From Halichondria panicea (Eukaryota; Porifera; Demospongiae; Suberitida; Halichondriidae): DNA of 64,000 bases. The notes under the pieces were generated by a model. It did not search any database. It saw only the letters and a list, made by a program, of their open reading frames with translations, and was not told the DNA's origin. The position numbers and the translations under genes were made by a program. The stretch covers positions 4,667,442 to 4,731,441 of the forward strand of contig NC_087379.1 of assembly GCF_963675165.1 (NCBI RefSeq). The letters are read 5' to 3'. This document shows, piece after piece, positions 1 through 11,305 of the stretch (within the stretch, counting starts at the first letter, position 1; the number at the start of each line of letters is the position of its first letter).

Positions 1-603
1 CGATTCTGCACAAAAGCCGAAACCAGTCGAATCCTTTTCTCTCGCCGATGCATGCTGAATACATCAGGAATAACAGTCAAAACACTTGCTAACACTACTG
101 GCTGTGAAGGAGTAGCCAAGATCCATGTTGAAGCATGCAGCGTCAATTTCAATGGAGATTTCTGCGCTCTAAAAACTTCCCAAGGCAGGATAAGTACCCT
201 GGTCCAAAACTGTGCACAAAGTTTAGTCTCTGGCAACGCTTGTTCTTTCTCATGCAAAGCTTCTCTGATTACACTTCATAGTGTGTTTGGATGCTGTATC
301 AACAGTCTCTTCAATGGTACTACCACTAAAATTGCTCCAATATCAGGTTCAGAAGAATTACTTCGATACTTCACTAACAGTTTCTGGTCAAAATGCAATG
401 TTGCTCCTCCTGGTATGTGTGAGAACCCTTTGTTGCTGCCCGAGATTAACAATGAGGATGTTACCACCAGTGAACCAAATGGGGGAATCAAGACCAGTGA
501 AACAAATGGGGGAGTCAAGACCAGTGAAACAAATGGGGGAGTCAAGACCAGTGGTGTGATCAGTGTGATGCTGATAGTTGCACTAGCTTTGTTCCTCTTC
601 TGA
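1..603 (+). CDS. Cys-rich, probably GPI-anchored surface protein, 3' part
   Basis: The frame is open from the first base of the window to a TGA at 601-603, so the 5' end lies outside. The visible 200 residues hold about a dozen cysteines, including a CxxxC followed by a GCC cluster (about 250-300), which suggests a disulfide-bonded extracellular domain. Next comes a Thr/Ser/Gly-rich stalk made of three nine-residue repeats, then a short hydrophobic C-terminus (GVISVMLIVALALFLF) with no basic tail. That ending is typical of a GPI-attachment signal; a single membrane span is the alternative. I do not recognise the family. An ATG at 52 is in frame but need not be the start, and an acceptor-like CAG near 67 would allow a shorter exon. 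Sure of coding, unsure of function. Confidence 0.65.
   Translation, partial: RFCTKAETSRILFSRRCMLNTSGITVKTLANTTGCEGVAKIHVEACSVNFNGDFCALKTSQGRISTLVQNCAQSLVSGNACSFSCKASLITLHSVFGCCINSLFNGTTTKIAPISGSEELLRYFTNSFWSKCNVAPPGMCENPLLLPEINNEDVTTSEPNGGIKTSETNGGVKTSETNGGVKTSGVISVMLIVALALFLF
466..546 (+). repeat. 27-bp in-frame tandem repeat, three units
   Basis: Three consecutive 27-bp units (466-492, 493-519, 520-546) differ by only a few bases and encode the nine-residue stalk motif TSETNGGVK, the first unit as TSEPNGGIK. A partial fourth unit follows. The near identity suggests recent expansion of the stalk. Confidence 0.85.
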
Positions 604-938
604 GACATAGAACATACATGTAAGAACTATAAGACTCTAGATATAATTATGATTATAATGCTAGAACCACTTGAGTGTGTTTAGTAGGGGATTATAAGTC
701 ATAATTTCATAGTTCCCAGTAAATCATTATAAGCTGAGGGTATAAAGTACATTTATATATACAGCCATGTTCAAAATTTTTATTACCCATTCTGTAGACT
801 CGATCTTGTGTATCAAAAGTGTTCGCTAATGTAGCAAGCCGTTCTTTGCCGTACATGCAGAACCGAGAAGCTTAGGCTGGGGGGTGGTCCCTCAGCCCTC
901 AGGTTACGCCCCCGTGCTTTGTATAGGATACACCACAC

Positions 939-1148
939 CTACGAGGATATATGGGGTGCATACGGAGGAGGTCCGACAGGCGCGGTGCAGCTCAAGCAAT
1001 TAACCTCAGCAAAAACATACGACGTTGGTGGATAATTATTGCTCAATCAAAGGCTAATTGGTTGAGCTGCACCGTACCGCACCTATCGTACCGCGCCTAT
1101 CGTACCGCGCCTATCGTACCTCCTCTGGAGTACATATCCTCTGAGTAG
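939..1148. mobile_element. MITE-like inverted-repeat element
   Basis: The left end (ACGAGGATATATGG then GAGGAGGT) and the right end (ACCTCC then CATATCCTC) are imperfect reverse complements. The inner borders GGTGCAGCTCAA and TTGAGCTGCACC also pair. The right arm has expanded a 14-bp unit, CGTACCGCGCCTAT, about three times. There is no coding capacity. Confidence 0.6.
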
Positions 1149-2078
1149 GTGCATGTGGTAGATATTTGACTTATACCACGTGACTGAAGCACTATAAAGG
1201 ACCTCCCCCTAGCAACAATTCAATCCACGTTGCATACTGCAAAAAGAACAAGACTACGCCGGATTTTGTAGTTGTTGAAGAGCTAGTTAAGCAATAAGCC
1301 ATCTCTTACAGATGCTCAGGAGCTTCCTAGGTCCAAGTGTTGTGCATTCGACGTCTTTTGCTGCAGATGCAACTTCTTCTTGGTGAAAATGTATCTAAAG
1401 CACGCCCATGGACCCATGGAGGCTTAGCCAGAGGAGTCTGGAACCACTTGACCTTAGCTACATGTAATTAAGGTCACTAATTGGAAACTTCTCTTATAGA
1501 CTACTTCAAGCCAAGTTTTTAGTGTCTGTCAGTTTAAAACGTTATTTTTCAGGGGGAGTCAAATTTTATTTTTGCCAATTTTGCTCAGAAGCAGAGATAC
1601 AAGTCTCAAAGCCAGCTGTGTGGCGACCTCTAGAACAAGCCGCTCATGATATCGAGGCTAGTACAAGAGCAATGATTGTATCTCTGCCAACATTTTCCTA
1701 GCACATTGTATAGCATTGGGCAAACCACCACCATTGATTATAGCACTCCTGATTATAGTAAAGCATTGATTATAGTAAAGAGTAGCCTGCTATAAGCTTT
1801 AACTCCTAGCTGCAATATTGACTTTGCAATGTCTTACAAGTATACTTGTTTATGTTGGGTATGCGATGATCTTTACCATCTCATTACTGCTTTGCACTTT
1901 CCACTTTCACTTGTGGCCATCTTTACCAAGATTTCAATCCTCCAGTCCTGAGTTCTACACTGTTTTTGGCTCCTATTCCATCCATGCTCTACTTGTGGTC
2001 TAATAGGCACATAAAAGCCAGCATTGTATTTGCTGCATGTGGAATAGAAGACGTATTTAGGTTGACATTTACAATGTA

Positions 2079-2479
2079 CAGTAGACTCTCGTTAATCCGG
2101 CCACCTTTGGGACAGTGCAGCTTGGCCGGAATAGCAAGGTGGCTTCTGAAATACCCAGGGCTAAAAAACGACCTTACCTCGAATCAAATAACTAATTTTA
2201 CGTTTCTATTTCGAGGATACTGAATCATGGAATCATTCTGCTCTTTAATCTCTGCCAAACCACACCCAAAACGTCATATCCGGCCGTAATAAATGTAAAA
2301 TTTTACATTGAAAACCTAGTTTGGGGCAGCCAGTACTGCTAGTATACGGAATAGCCAGTGGCCGCATTTCAGGGCAAGTTTTGTGCAGTAAACATCTAGC
2401 TAGCAATCCATGCCAAACCAAATGGCCAGTATATCGAGGTGGCCGTACTTTAGAGAGCCGGGATAGTGAGCGTCTACTG
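2079..2479. mobile_element. Tigger/pogo-like non-autonomous DNA transposon
   Basis: It starts CAGTAGACTCTCGTTAATCC and ends with the complementary CGTCTACTG, with TA on both sides as expected for Tc1/mariner-superfamily insertion. The interior resembles the element at 40743-41145, so the two form one family. No transposase reading frame is seen. Confidence 0.7.
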
Positions 2480-3225
2480 TACACACAAGTCCCAAGTCTA
2501 TATACATTAAATTTTTATTTCACCGTGTATGTACGTACATTGTTCCTATGCTATGTAATTAATTTGTAGATGTTCTCTGATGTCCAAGTAACTTTTGTTT
2601 TTGTACAATATAAAATCACTGTATGCCCTTCACTATGCATAGAACTCATTACTAGCCAGGTTGTGTAGGTAACTGTAATACCTAGATTTGATGCAACTCT
2701 CCAAATACCGTACGTATAGTACAAAATTGTCGCTGTTTTCGAGGGTTAGCAATCCTTTACGAAAATTAGGACCTTATAGCTAACGTAAAACGCAACGTCA
2801 TTGACCAAAAATGCATCAATGAGAGGCATTTTCAAATGCCTCGAAAATTTCGCACTACATTTGTATACAGTATGCGACACCCTCGAGCTTGGAAATGTTT
2901 GCCTAGCAACAGCTTGAGTTTACAAGTATTGTTTTTAGGTGGGAGGTCAAATGTTGTTACACCTGTCCTCGATTCTGTTTTTAAGCCTGAAATCTAGCTA
3001 AGCTATTAATTAAGTACATGTAGAGCCACCTCCAATGAAAGGTGACCCTTAAAATATACGACACCAGGACTTCTTCAGCGTAATTTTTGGCCTCCAAGAT
3101 AAGTGACCTCTGGCTTAATTTGTAATTATTAGCAGTATCGTCTTAAATCAAGGTATTATGGTAATTTAAAATCTGGCTACATGAACTTCATCTGTACACC
3201 ATTAAAATTGCCTTCCTTCTTACAG

Positions 3226-3292
3226 AATGAAGAGGTTCTCAGTGTGTACATCATCTCCCTTCTCACTGTTATTGGAACTCTCTTCTCTATTG
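3226..3292 (+). CDS. Candidate transmembrane exon of the docking-tail gene
   Basis: A pyrimidine-rich TTCCTTCTTACAG acceptor leads into 67 bases that encode NEEVLSVYIISLLTVIGTLFSI, a good single membrane span, before a GTTAGT donor. The exon ends in phase 1, which fits the candidate exon at 7000. A competing frame starting at the ATG at 3227 is open for 53 codons, so the choice of frame is not certain. If it belongs to the gene ending at 17578, that protein is a membrane receptor with a long cytoplasmic tail. Confidence 0.4.
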
Positions 3293-3598
3293 GTTAGTCG
3301 TTTACTGTACGTGTACTGTGGTCCTTATGTTCAGCATGTGTCCCTTGTGCGTTATGGTTATGACCTGGCTGTCATTTCGATAATGTAAGTGCCAGGCAGT
3401 AGAAGCCATTACATTGCCTATTACATGTATGTTAGGCCAATCAAATTTAATTGTTAGTTTCTCATCATCGCCCCACACCGTGCCTTCGATTTTTATTGCT
3501 GACTGTTCAAGATTTTGTCAAGTGATTAGTTGTATAAAGTTCATGCATAGCTTACCTTCAGTGTACATTGATAGCTAGAACATCACTGTCATGAAAAT

Positions 3599-3905
3599 AA
3601 GATGCTCATAGAGCATTCACCCTGTGCGTTGAGCTTCATCGCACAGCGGAAAACAGATTATAAAGCTTTTACCGTAATGACCTTAACATTATGGGGAATG
3701 ATTGTGAATCGTGAATCTAGAAAGCAACGATTAGATCGATCAGAAAACAAGTGTTTTTTGGCGTCTTCAAACTACTGTCTCATTAGCCACTGTTTCATTA
3801 GCCATTAAAGCAGTCCATGAAAGTGTCTAGTTCGCTCAAACAGCTCATTTTTGTGTCCACACACACACCAATCACTCTACCCCTGCTGCGCACGCATGGG
3901 GTAAA
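3599..3905. repeat. Dispersed repeat, copy A
   Basis: This region and 30601-30862 share a diverged sequence in the same orientation: GATGCTCAT, then GTGCGTTGAGCTTCAT, TTATGGGGAATGAT and GAAAGTGTCTAG in the same order and spacing. No coding capacity or terminal repeats were seen, so the class of element is unknown. Confidence 0.75.
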
Positions 3906-6900
3906 GTTTAAATGCCCCTCCCCCTCCCCAATGTTTTGGATCCAACTTGATGAGAAACTAACAATTAAGGCTTTACCTACTGATGTCAAGGAGGTCACCT
4001 AAGTCCTTGTAATTTATGGTAAAGAAACAGCTGATATGTGGTGTTGTCTGAGTCTATGCTGTGATAACAGTGGCAATGTTTAGTAGAGCTTAAACCATCA
4101 GATTGGTAATTACTGTGTCTGATGTCCTGCTTGAGTAGCTGTGGACAGTGTGTTGGTAGTTGTGGTACATGTAATTTTGTAGACCACTTTTGTCCACTAG
4201 TATAGTGTGACTAGCAGTAACTGTGTGGGAATGTGCTCCACACTGAGAGATTATGGTCCTAGATAATTATTGCTCACTGTTTTGATCACTGTTTTGTGTG
4301 TAGTGTGCAGCTCCTCACTAGCCTCTCGATTAATTTTATTACTAGCTGTAATAGTATTTCGTTGTTGTCTGTGGACTGGTTGGTTGGGGCCCCAATGGCT
4401 GAACTACATGTACAGTATTGGCTCCTAAACCACGACCACTAATATCAACTGGGTGGATCTGAACAGATGCTCCTGTCCATTCTTTTAATTGGATTATAAT
4501 CTGCGGTGTATGTGTTCTATTGTTTTGTGTTCTGATAATCTCATTGCAAATCAACCACCCCTCTTGTTGTGCTGCTGTATCAAATCCTTCCACCCCTTTC
4601 TGTAAAAAGGTAAACTATTCTCTGTAACCCTCATCACATTGACATATTTATATAAAATGGATGATTGCTTGGTTTCCTGAGATTCATCTTGAGAAATAGT
4701 AATCCATTGTAGGTGGTTGATAGTACTCTGCCCACAAGAGTACAACCTTCTGGCTAGTTGTGAGTCCCACTGGAAATCCTTTCTACTAACACACTACCAG
4801 TTCCACTGCCATGCCTACATGTATGTAGCACATACATACATTGTACAACTCGTTGCTATAGCCCTAATAAAGTTAGTAAGTCCACAGTGTACTTGTGTGT
4901 GTATAGTGCCTGACTTGGTGTATTGTAGTGTGTGTACAGGAGTATTAGAGATGTGCATATACTGTACATCCAGTAAATGGTTTAGTACATGTGTATGTTC
5001 GCAAGTGCAAATTTGGTACAAATTGGTAGTGTGCTCGTGTGCCATGCGTTATGGTTCCATTTCTTTGTAGGGACAAACATAGATTGTGAGCCGTGTACTT
5101 AATGGTGTATCTTAGAGACAAACCCGTTAATCTGGTTAGGTTAGTGCATATGGTGCTAACTGCCCTCATTTTGTCCTTAAGTACTTGTTCGTTATGGAAA
5201 CTCACTACGGAGGGCCTACCGTTAAAAGGCCCCATTATACTGAGTAAGTAGATACATGGGTGTAGTGGAATGTGAAACAATAGGCAGCAGTAATGGATAT
5301 AACAATTACTGCAATTTTAATGGAGCTATTGGCTTACAGTGTGTCTCACTTTTAATGCATGCAACTGCAGCCTTGAGTACATGGGGCACTGATTAACTCA
5401 GTATGAGCATTGTTTGTTTACTATAGTATACGAATGTTATTATATGTTATCTGTGTGCTTTAGTTCTTGACTTGTGTGTTCTTAAACCACCCTCCTTTTC
5501 CTTAAGGTAGCTAACTACTGTATTTTTACCACTAATGATACTGGGCGGTAGCTTTTATGTGCCATCAGTTTCATATTCCAGCTGTAGGTAAACATTATAG
5601 AAGAGCACACACACACAACACACACAACATGAAACACTTCCCTAATGGTGCCCTTGAATGGCTTTACTCTTAATTAATCGGCCTTCTTTTCTCATGGTTT
5701 ATTGCCTCAGGGAGTTACAATTAAGCTCTGTGGTAGAGTAGTTTATACAGGCACAGCTGTGGGTTGTGTGTACTAAGTGTGTTTTGCCTAGCAACAACGT
5801 TTTGTTGTCCCATTACATTGTTTGAGCTAGTGGTTCTCATTGAAAATCACTTCTGACTCATTCCGTGTCCAGAATAGTATTTCTTGTATGCTCAGTTTCT
5901 AGTAATAAACACGCTATAAACACACACACTACAGCTTCCAAGAATGAAGTGTAGCATACATCCGTTATATGTATATACACAGAATATGATCCAGCTACAC
6001 CCCATATATACAAGTACCATCCTGTCTGTGGCCTGCACAAGAATTTACCCAGCCCAACCATTACCGTTCCATTATCTTTATGCATCCTAACACTTATACA
6101 TGTAGCTGCATGTACATATTGTACTTACATCGTAGAAAACCACTTTGTGCGCATGTTCACCTGTAGATTGTGCTCTTAATTTTTAAAACCCGAATTTGAA
6201 GGATCATGCATATACATTGTAGCCATAGCTGTGCGTAGTGTTCACGCACCTCCCATTTATGCTAACCCCCATAACTTAATTACAGCCCCCACAATCCATC
6301 CTTCCACTGTAACTTAGAGACTGCCAGCAGCATATGGTCACAATGCTTAATAATTCAATTACAGTGCCTTCAAGTGGAAGTAGCCTGCTCCACCAGTAGG
6401 GTATCTGTGCACGGCAACCTGCTGTAGTGGTCCGTTGGAATATTTGTGGGATATAAGATGCGATTTAGCAGTGCTTAGTCTATGTGTGGGCCCACCACTA
6501 TTGAGCGCATGTGCTTGGTGTGGGTTGGTTTGTTGTGTACTCGGCTCCTGTGGTAGCGTGTGTAGACTGTGCTACTTAATTGGTTTATAATTGGTTGCAT
6601 TCCGCATGACGCATGACGACTGACCTGGTTGTATGTGTTAAGTACTATCTAATTCTTGATACGTCAGTCACGGTCAATGGATCTCAGTTAATTTGCTTTT
6701 TTTTGTACGATCTTCTGTGCACTAATAATACATGTATGTACCAATTTCATTATTGCACTGATTTACTTTAAGCTGGAAGAGTGGCTTTAATTTAGGGGAA
6801 CCTACATGTACACTGTACATTAACGTGTGTGTGTACAATATACATGTATACATATCATGATATATGTATAATGATTGTTTTAATTGGGAGCAGTAACAAG

Positions 6901-6999
6901 CATTGTTGTGTGTGGTACTGTGGTAGCTAGTAGGCTGGCCTGGACTGAATAATGAAAGTTCTGGTTGGTGTGATGTGGTTTGACCTCCTACTCAACCAG

Positions 7000-7085
7000 C
7001 TGGACCTACTGTCAGAGTAGAGAGTGTAAAGGAAGAGTGTCCCTCATGCGTAACGATTGATGCTTATGCTGAACAATTGCATGAG
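7000..7085 (+). CDS. Candidate small exon of the docking-tail gene
   Basis: After the acceptor ACTCAACCAG, 86 bases read as (A)GPTVRVESVKEECPSCVT and so on to LHE, ending at a GAG|GTGTGT donor. It starts in phase 1, matching the exon at 3226, and ends in phase 0, matching the one at 11212. The peptide is hydrophilic, consistent with a juxtamembrane cytoplasmic segment. It is too short to identify a family. Confidence 0.45.
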
Positions 7086-8689
7086 GTGTGTCTGTATAAA
7101 TGTGCAATGAATATCTAGTCGCTTAATTGTACTAACCAGTGGGTGAATGTCTGCAGTCTACTCTGATATTGGCCACCTTTGAACCATTATACCCCCTCTA
7201 GGGATTAGCCCACAACTTACTATCGAAGACTACAATAGGGGCTGTCGTTTATGGCTAGTGTGTGTAATCCTACTCCTGTGAGTGGCAGTTTACTTTACTA
7301 AGTGGTTCTAACAATGAGTCATTATGACTTCAATTATCCATCCCAGTTGTCCATTTAAGATCCTGTTCACACAATGGAGTCTGTAGTAGGCTGCGTATAT
7401 ACTGTACATATGTACATAGATGCTTGTTGTTTCGAGATTGAGGCAAACTTATCTGCTATGAATATAACCACTGCCTGTTTGCTTTGTCAACAAGCTGGCT
7501 TCATTGTACAGATAACCACGCTTTCTATTTGGAAAGCTTTCATTGTTGTAGTCACCTACCCACTTCCATGAAAAAGTGGTAATCTGAGCATTTCATGTGG
7601 TCACCTGTGTCTTGTTCAATTTTGTTGCATGTTGTATTTATAGTTGTGCAGATCTTTGTGCAGATCATCTTATGAGTTTCAGTATGCTATTGTTCCCAAT
7701 GCCTTCCATTTTTAATTCCTATGAGTGCACGAGGTGGAGAAATCAGACTGCCTGTGTATTGCCCCACAATAATGCCTCATGGTTTGAGTATTATACTTCC
7801 AATAATTGTGTCTGCTGTTGGGGAAGCTATTATCAACACTTTAGGTGTGTATTCAATACGTTAATTGCATTTGTCCTCACAGTTTGTGTGGTAATTTGCA
7901 GTGTGAACATAAGTATGACTATACGTACATGTAGGCATACCATTACGAGGTACTTGCACAGTCTAATTGAAAGACTGCATGTTTCCACAACTTCCTACGT
8001 ATTAATATTTTTAACTTATTGTTCGCCAAATTTAATTTTGTATTATAGTTTCTTAAGTTGCCTGGGAAGATGGCTGTACCTCTATAGGGAGCAGTAGGTA
8101 ATTGGCCTGCAGCAATCCACTCCCTTGTCTAGGCAGCTTGTGGTCGAGTTATCAACAAGTCAGAACAGCTGATTCAACCACAGCCTTCAAGTGAAGTAAA
8201 GTGTGTTGATTTACTGTACCCATTTCACCTCACTCACTTGAAATACAAACCTCATTACTAGAGAAAATGTAAGTCAACCACTTACAGTGTACACAGTGGG
8301 ACCACACTGTAGACTCTGTACACTATTCAAACACACTTGAGGTCAATTAGTCAAGCATTATGCTTTTAGCTTACTGTAAGTGCAAGGTGAAAAGGGTTGT
8401 ATAGGTGCCCTAAATTAAAGTGTGTAATCACAGCACTTCACTTAGAGATTGGTTTTCGGCTGAGGTTTAAGTGGTTTCTATTCTATGATTTGGGTGTTAT
8501 TTACGTCTAAGAAACTGATTGCACCGAATTTGCATTAAGGCAGTACCTGTATTAGTACGTGTGTTACAATCATTATCAGCCAGGTTAATGGTCGTGGGGA
8601 GACCTTTGGTATGTACCATATACCCACGTACAGAGCATATTAGTGCTAGTACCCTCTATAAGCAGGTACGTAGGCTAGCTGCTATATGT

Positions 8690-9175
8690 ACATGCACATG
8701 TATGTCAGCTTGTAGGCATACGTACATGATCCTCTTTAGTATGTAGTACATACCACAACTGCTATGTCAGCTTGTAGGCATCGCTACATAGCTGCTATAT
8801 GTACATGTAGACTACATGTATGTCAGCTTGTAGGCATACGGTACATGATCCTCTTTAGTATGTAGTACATACCACAATTGCTACATAGCTGCTATATGTA
8901 CATGTAGACTACATGTATGTCAGCTTGTAGGCATACGGTACATGATCCTCTTTAGTATGTAGTACATACCACAATTGCTACATAGCTGCTATATGTACAT
9001 GTAGACTACATGTATGTCAGCTTGTAGGCATACGGTACATGATCCTCTTTAGTATGTAGTACATACCACAATTGCTACATAGCTGCTATGATTATGTACA
9101 ATATGTAGACTACATGTATGTTAGCTTGTAGGCATACGTACATGATCCTCTTTAGTATATAGTACATACCGCAAT
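8690..9175. repeat. 97-bp tandem repeat array
   Basis: About five units, the clearest beginning near 8811, 8908, 9005 and 9109, repeat the sequence around ATGTCAGCTTGTAGGCATAC and GATCCTCTTTAGTATGTAGT. The middle copies are nearly identical and the outer ones have diverged or been truncated. It lies in a probable intron. Confidence 0.9.
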
Positions 9176-10853
9176 TGCCACACCAATAACTTTACTCAGT
9201 AGTCAACGTTTCTGTTTGTGCGAATGGTTATACGTAACTTTGATTGCTGTCATTTAATTACTCTTTTAGTTGGCTGATGTACGTTCACTGATAATTATTA
9301 TAATTATAGTGTCTTATTGTCCCCTGTCTGGAATGTTAGGAAGAATGCAGGATCAGTTTTGACTCGATTAACTTACTAGTTCATAATTTGTCGTCAAGAC
9401 TAAATACGATCAATAAAACTACTGGCAAACAATATTTTGATACGACAGCTGATGTCCGTTAATATCGGAGCATGCTTGGTATGTGGCAAACCATGTACTG
9501 ACGTTATGCACATCCAGTTTGGCCTATGTTAGTTGTTGTTAGCAAAGCACTTTCCTTGGCTACCGGCATCATCTTAAACTGTACCTCCTTACTTCGTTAA
9601 TTTTTAAATCAGTTCCTGCTCACATATCAACCTTTCCGTAATCATCGTTATTGTTCCTGCATGGTTATAATTATGTATTTACTGGTTGTGTACAACCTGT
9701 GCTGATTTAATTTCGACAAGACTGTATAGGGTGCGTAATTGTTGGAGGATGCTAAAATTTAGTGTCTACTCTTATTAATTTAAAAAGGATTTCAAGACTC
9801 AGTTCTTAGGGGCAACAAAGTAGGACTTCATTGGTAGTACCACTAGTCTGCCTGTCACTAGGGCAACCACATGCTACCAATCTTGTGGCCACTCTGCTTA
9901 TCTCCTGTGTAAACTGGGCAGCCAATGAGGGCACCACGACCCTTGAGGCACCACGACCCTTGGGGACACCGACCCTTGAGGTCAACATCCAGGGAACACC
10001 TGGGGCAATCTTTGCCTGTACTATCTTGTCCCTAGCTAAACACACAATTTAATACGTTCCTCAAAACATTCACTGTTACAGCATTATTCCCATAGGGCCA
10101 AAGCACAGACGAAAACGTGTCAGGCGTCAAATAGGAATTATTCAGCTGGTGCTGGGGCTTAAAAAGTGTTGGGTGTGGTCAAATCAGAGTATCCCTACAC
10201 AAGCGATGAAGTGTTTAAGTACGACACATGGGATATCTTCCTCAGCAGCACTACATGACATGTACATGTATATGTACGTTTTTCCTTAACTCCATACATT
10301 AGCGTGAAACCTAACGTTAGCCTTAATCTATAGCTGTGAATTCATGATTAATGATGTACCACCCCTGTAGTGTTCTATATTTTTTGTGAAGCACTTGGAA
10401 CTAAACATTTAGTGGGGCTACATGAATTATGTAGAAACGCACTACTATTTACATGGTGTTCAGTATATAAGCGTGTAGCATTACAGGGTTTAGCCCTCTA
10501 ATAAGGTAAATACGCGTACGTGGTCTACTTAAAGCTTAGTACAGTGTGTGAAGGGTTTGTCGGTTACTTGGCAATAGATGCACCAGCAGACTATAAGGTT
10601 TCTGGCATCCCTTGTGTAGGCTATATACACTTCATCACTGATGTATTGTTTTTGCTGGTGCTTGCATTATGAGTTCATTCAATGCTGCACATGTGCCCCT
10701 TTCACAGAAGTCCATTCTTATAGAGCTTGATATGACACTAATTACTATGAGTTTGTGAACGTGATGTCATATTATGCATATACATCCGTACAGTCCTGTC
10801 TTATATTTTGTTGTTTATAGCTAGTGGTAACTGAAAAAATAATGTACAGTATA

Positions 10854-11151
10854 CAGTAGAACCTCGATTATCCGGCCCTCCATTATCCGGAACCTCGATT
10901 ATCCGGCTTGGCAGTTTTATTGTTATCAGATCAGAAAATGGGCGTGTCCCTCAAACGAGCACGAGGGTTGCAGCTGTTACCATGGAGACATGCCTGCTTA
11001 TCTTCTGCGCATGCGCAGACAACCATGTGGCACTGCTGTTTATCAATAAAGTGGGTGGATCAAGGCGTGGTTATCTATTCGATTATCCGGCATATTCACT
11101 TATCCGGCCTGCTTCTGGAACCAAGGTGTCCGGATAATCGAGGTTCTACTG
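10854..11151. mobile_element. Tigger/pogo-like MITE with near-perfect terminal repeats
   Basis: It begins CAGTAGAACCTCGATTATCC and ends GGATAATCGAGGTTCTACTG, exact reverse complements over 20 bases, with TA on each side. The body is 298 bp and carries no transposase. It is related to the element at 26138-26372. Confidence 0.85.
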
Positions 11152-11211
11152 TAATTATGATTTGAAATTCAAATTAAACCCTCTGGTATCCGATGTTGGG
11201 ACACTTGTAAG

Positions 11212-11305
11212 GTGTTTGGTGAAGAACTTCAAGATGAGCTTCTACTAAAGCTCTCCCACACACCAGAATCCATAGTAGCAGATCCTCTGTCAGAATCCTT
11301 GGACG
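11212..11305 (+). CDS. Candidate exon of the docking-tail gene
   Basis: After CACTTGTAAG, 94 bases encode VFGEELQDELLLKL, then SHTPESIVADPLSESLD, before a weak GTTTCA donor. Phase 0 at the start and phase 1 at the end fit the neighbours at 7000 and 14801. The frame stays open past the donor to a stop at about 11335, so a terminal exon is the alternative. The codon usage and amphipathic helical look are convincing, the splice sites less so. Confidence 0.4.

Larger units (their letters stand above)
604..3225. other. Gene-free stretch with transposon remnants
   Basis: I found no coding exon on either strand here. It holds an inverted-repeat element at 939-1148, a Tigger-like element at 2079-2479 and otherwise AT-rich sequence. 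Upstream exons of the docking-tail gene would be expected here if its extracellular part lies in the window, but none could be recognised. Confidence 0.5.

Noticed and set aside
7597..8097. 166-codon hydrophobic, Cys-rich open frame on the plus strand
   Set aside because: It starts at GTG, has no splice context linking it to neighbours and shows no recognisable domain. The composition matches translated AT-rich DNA.
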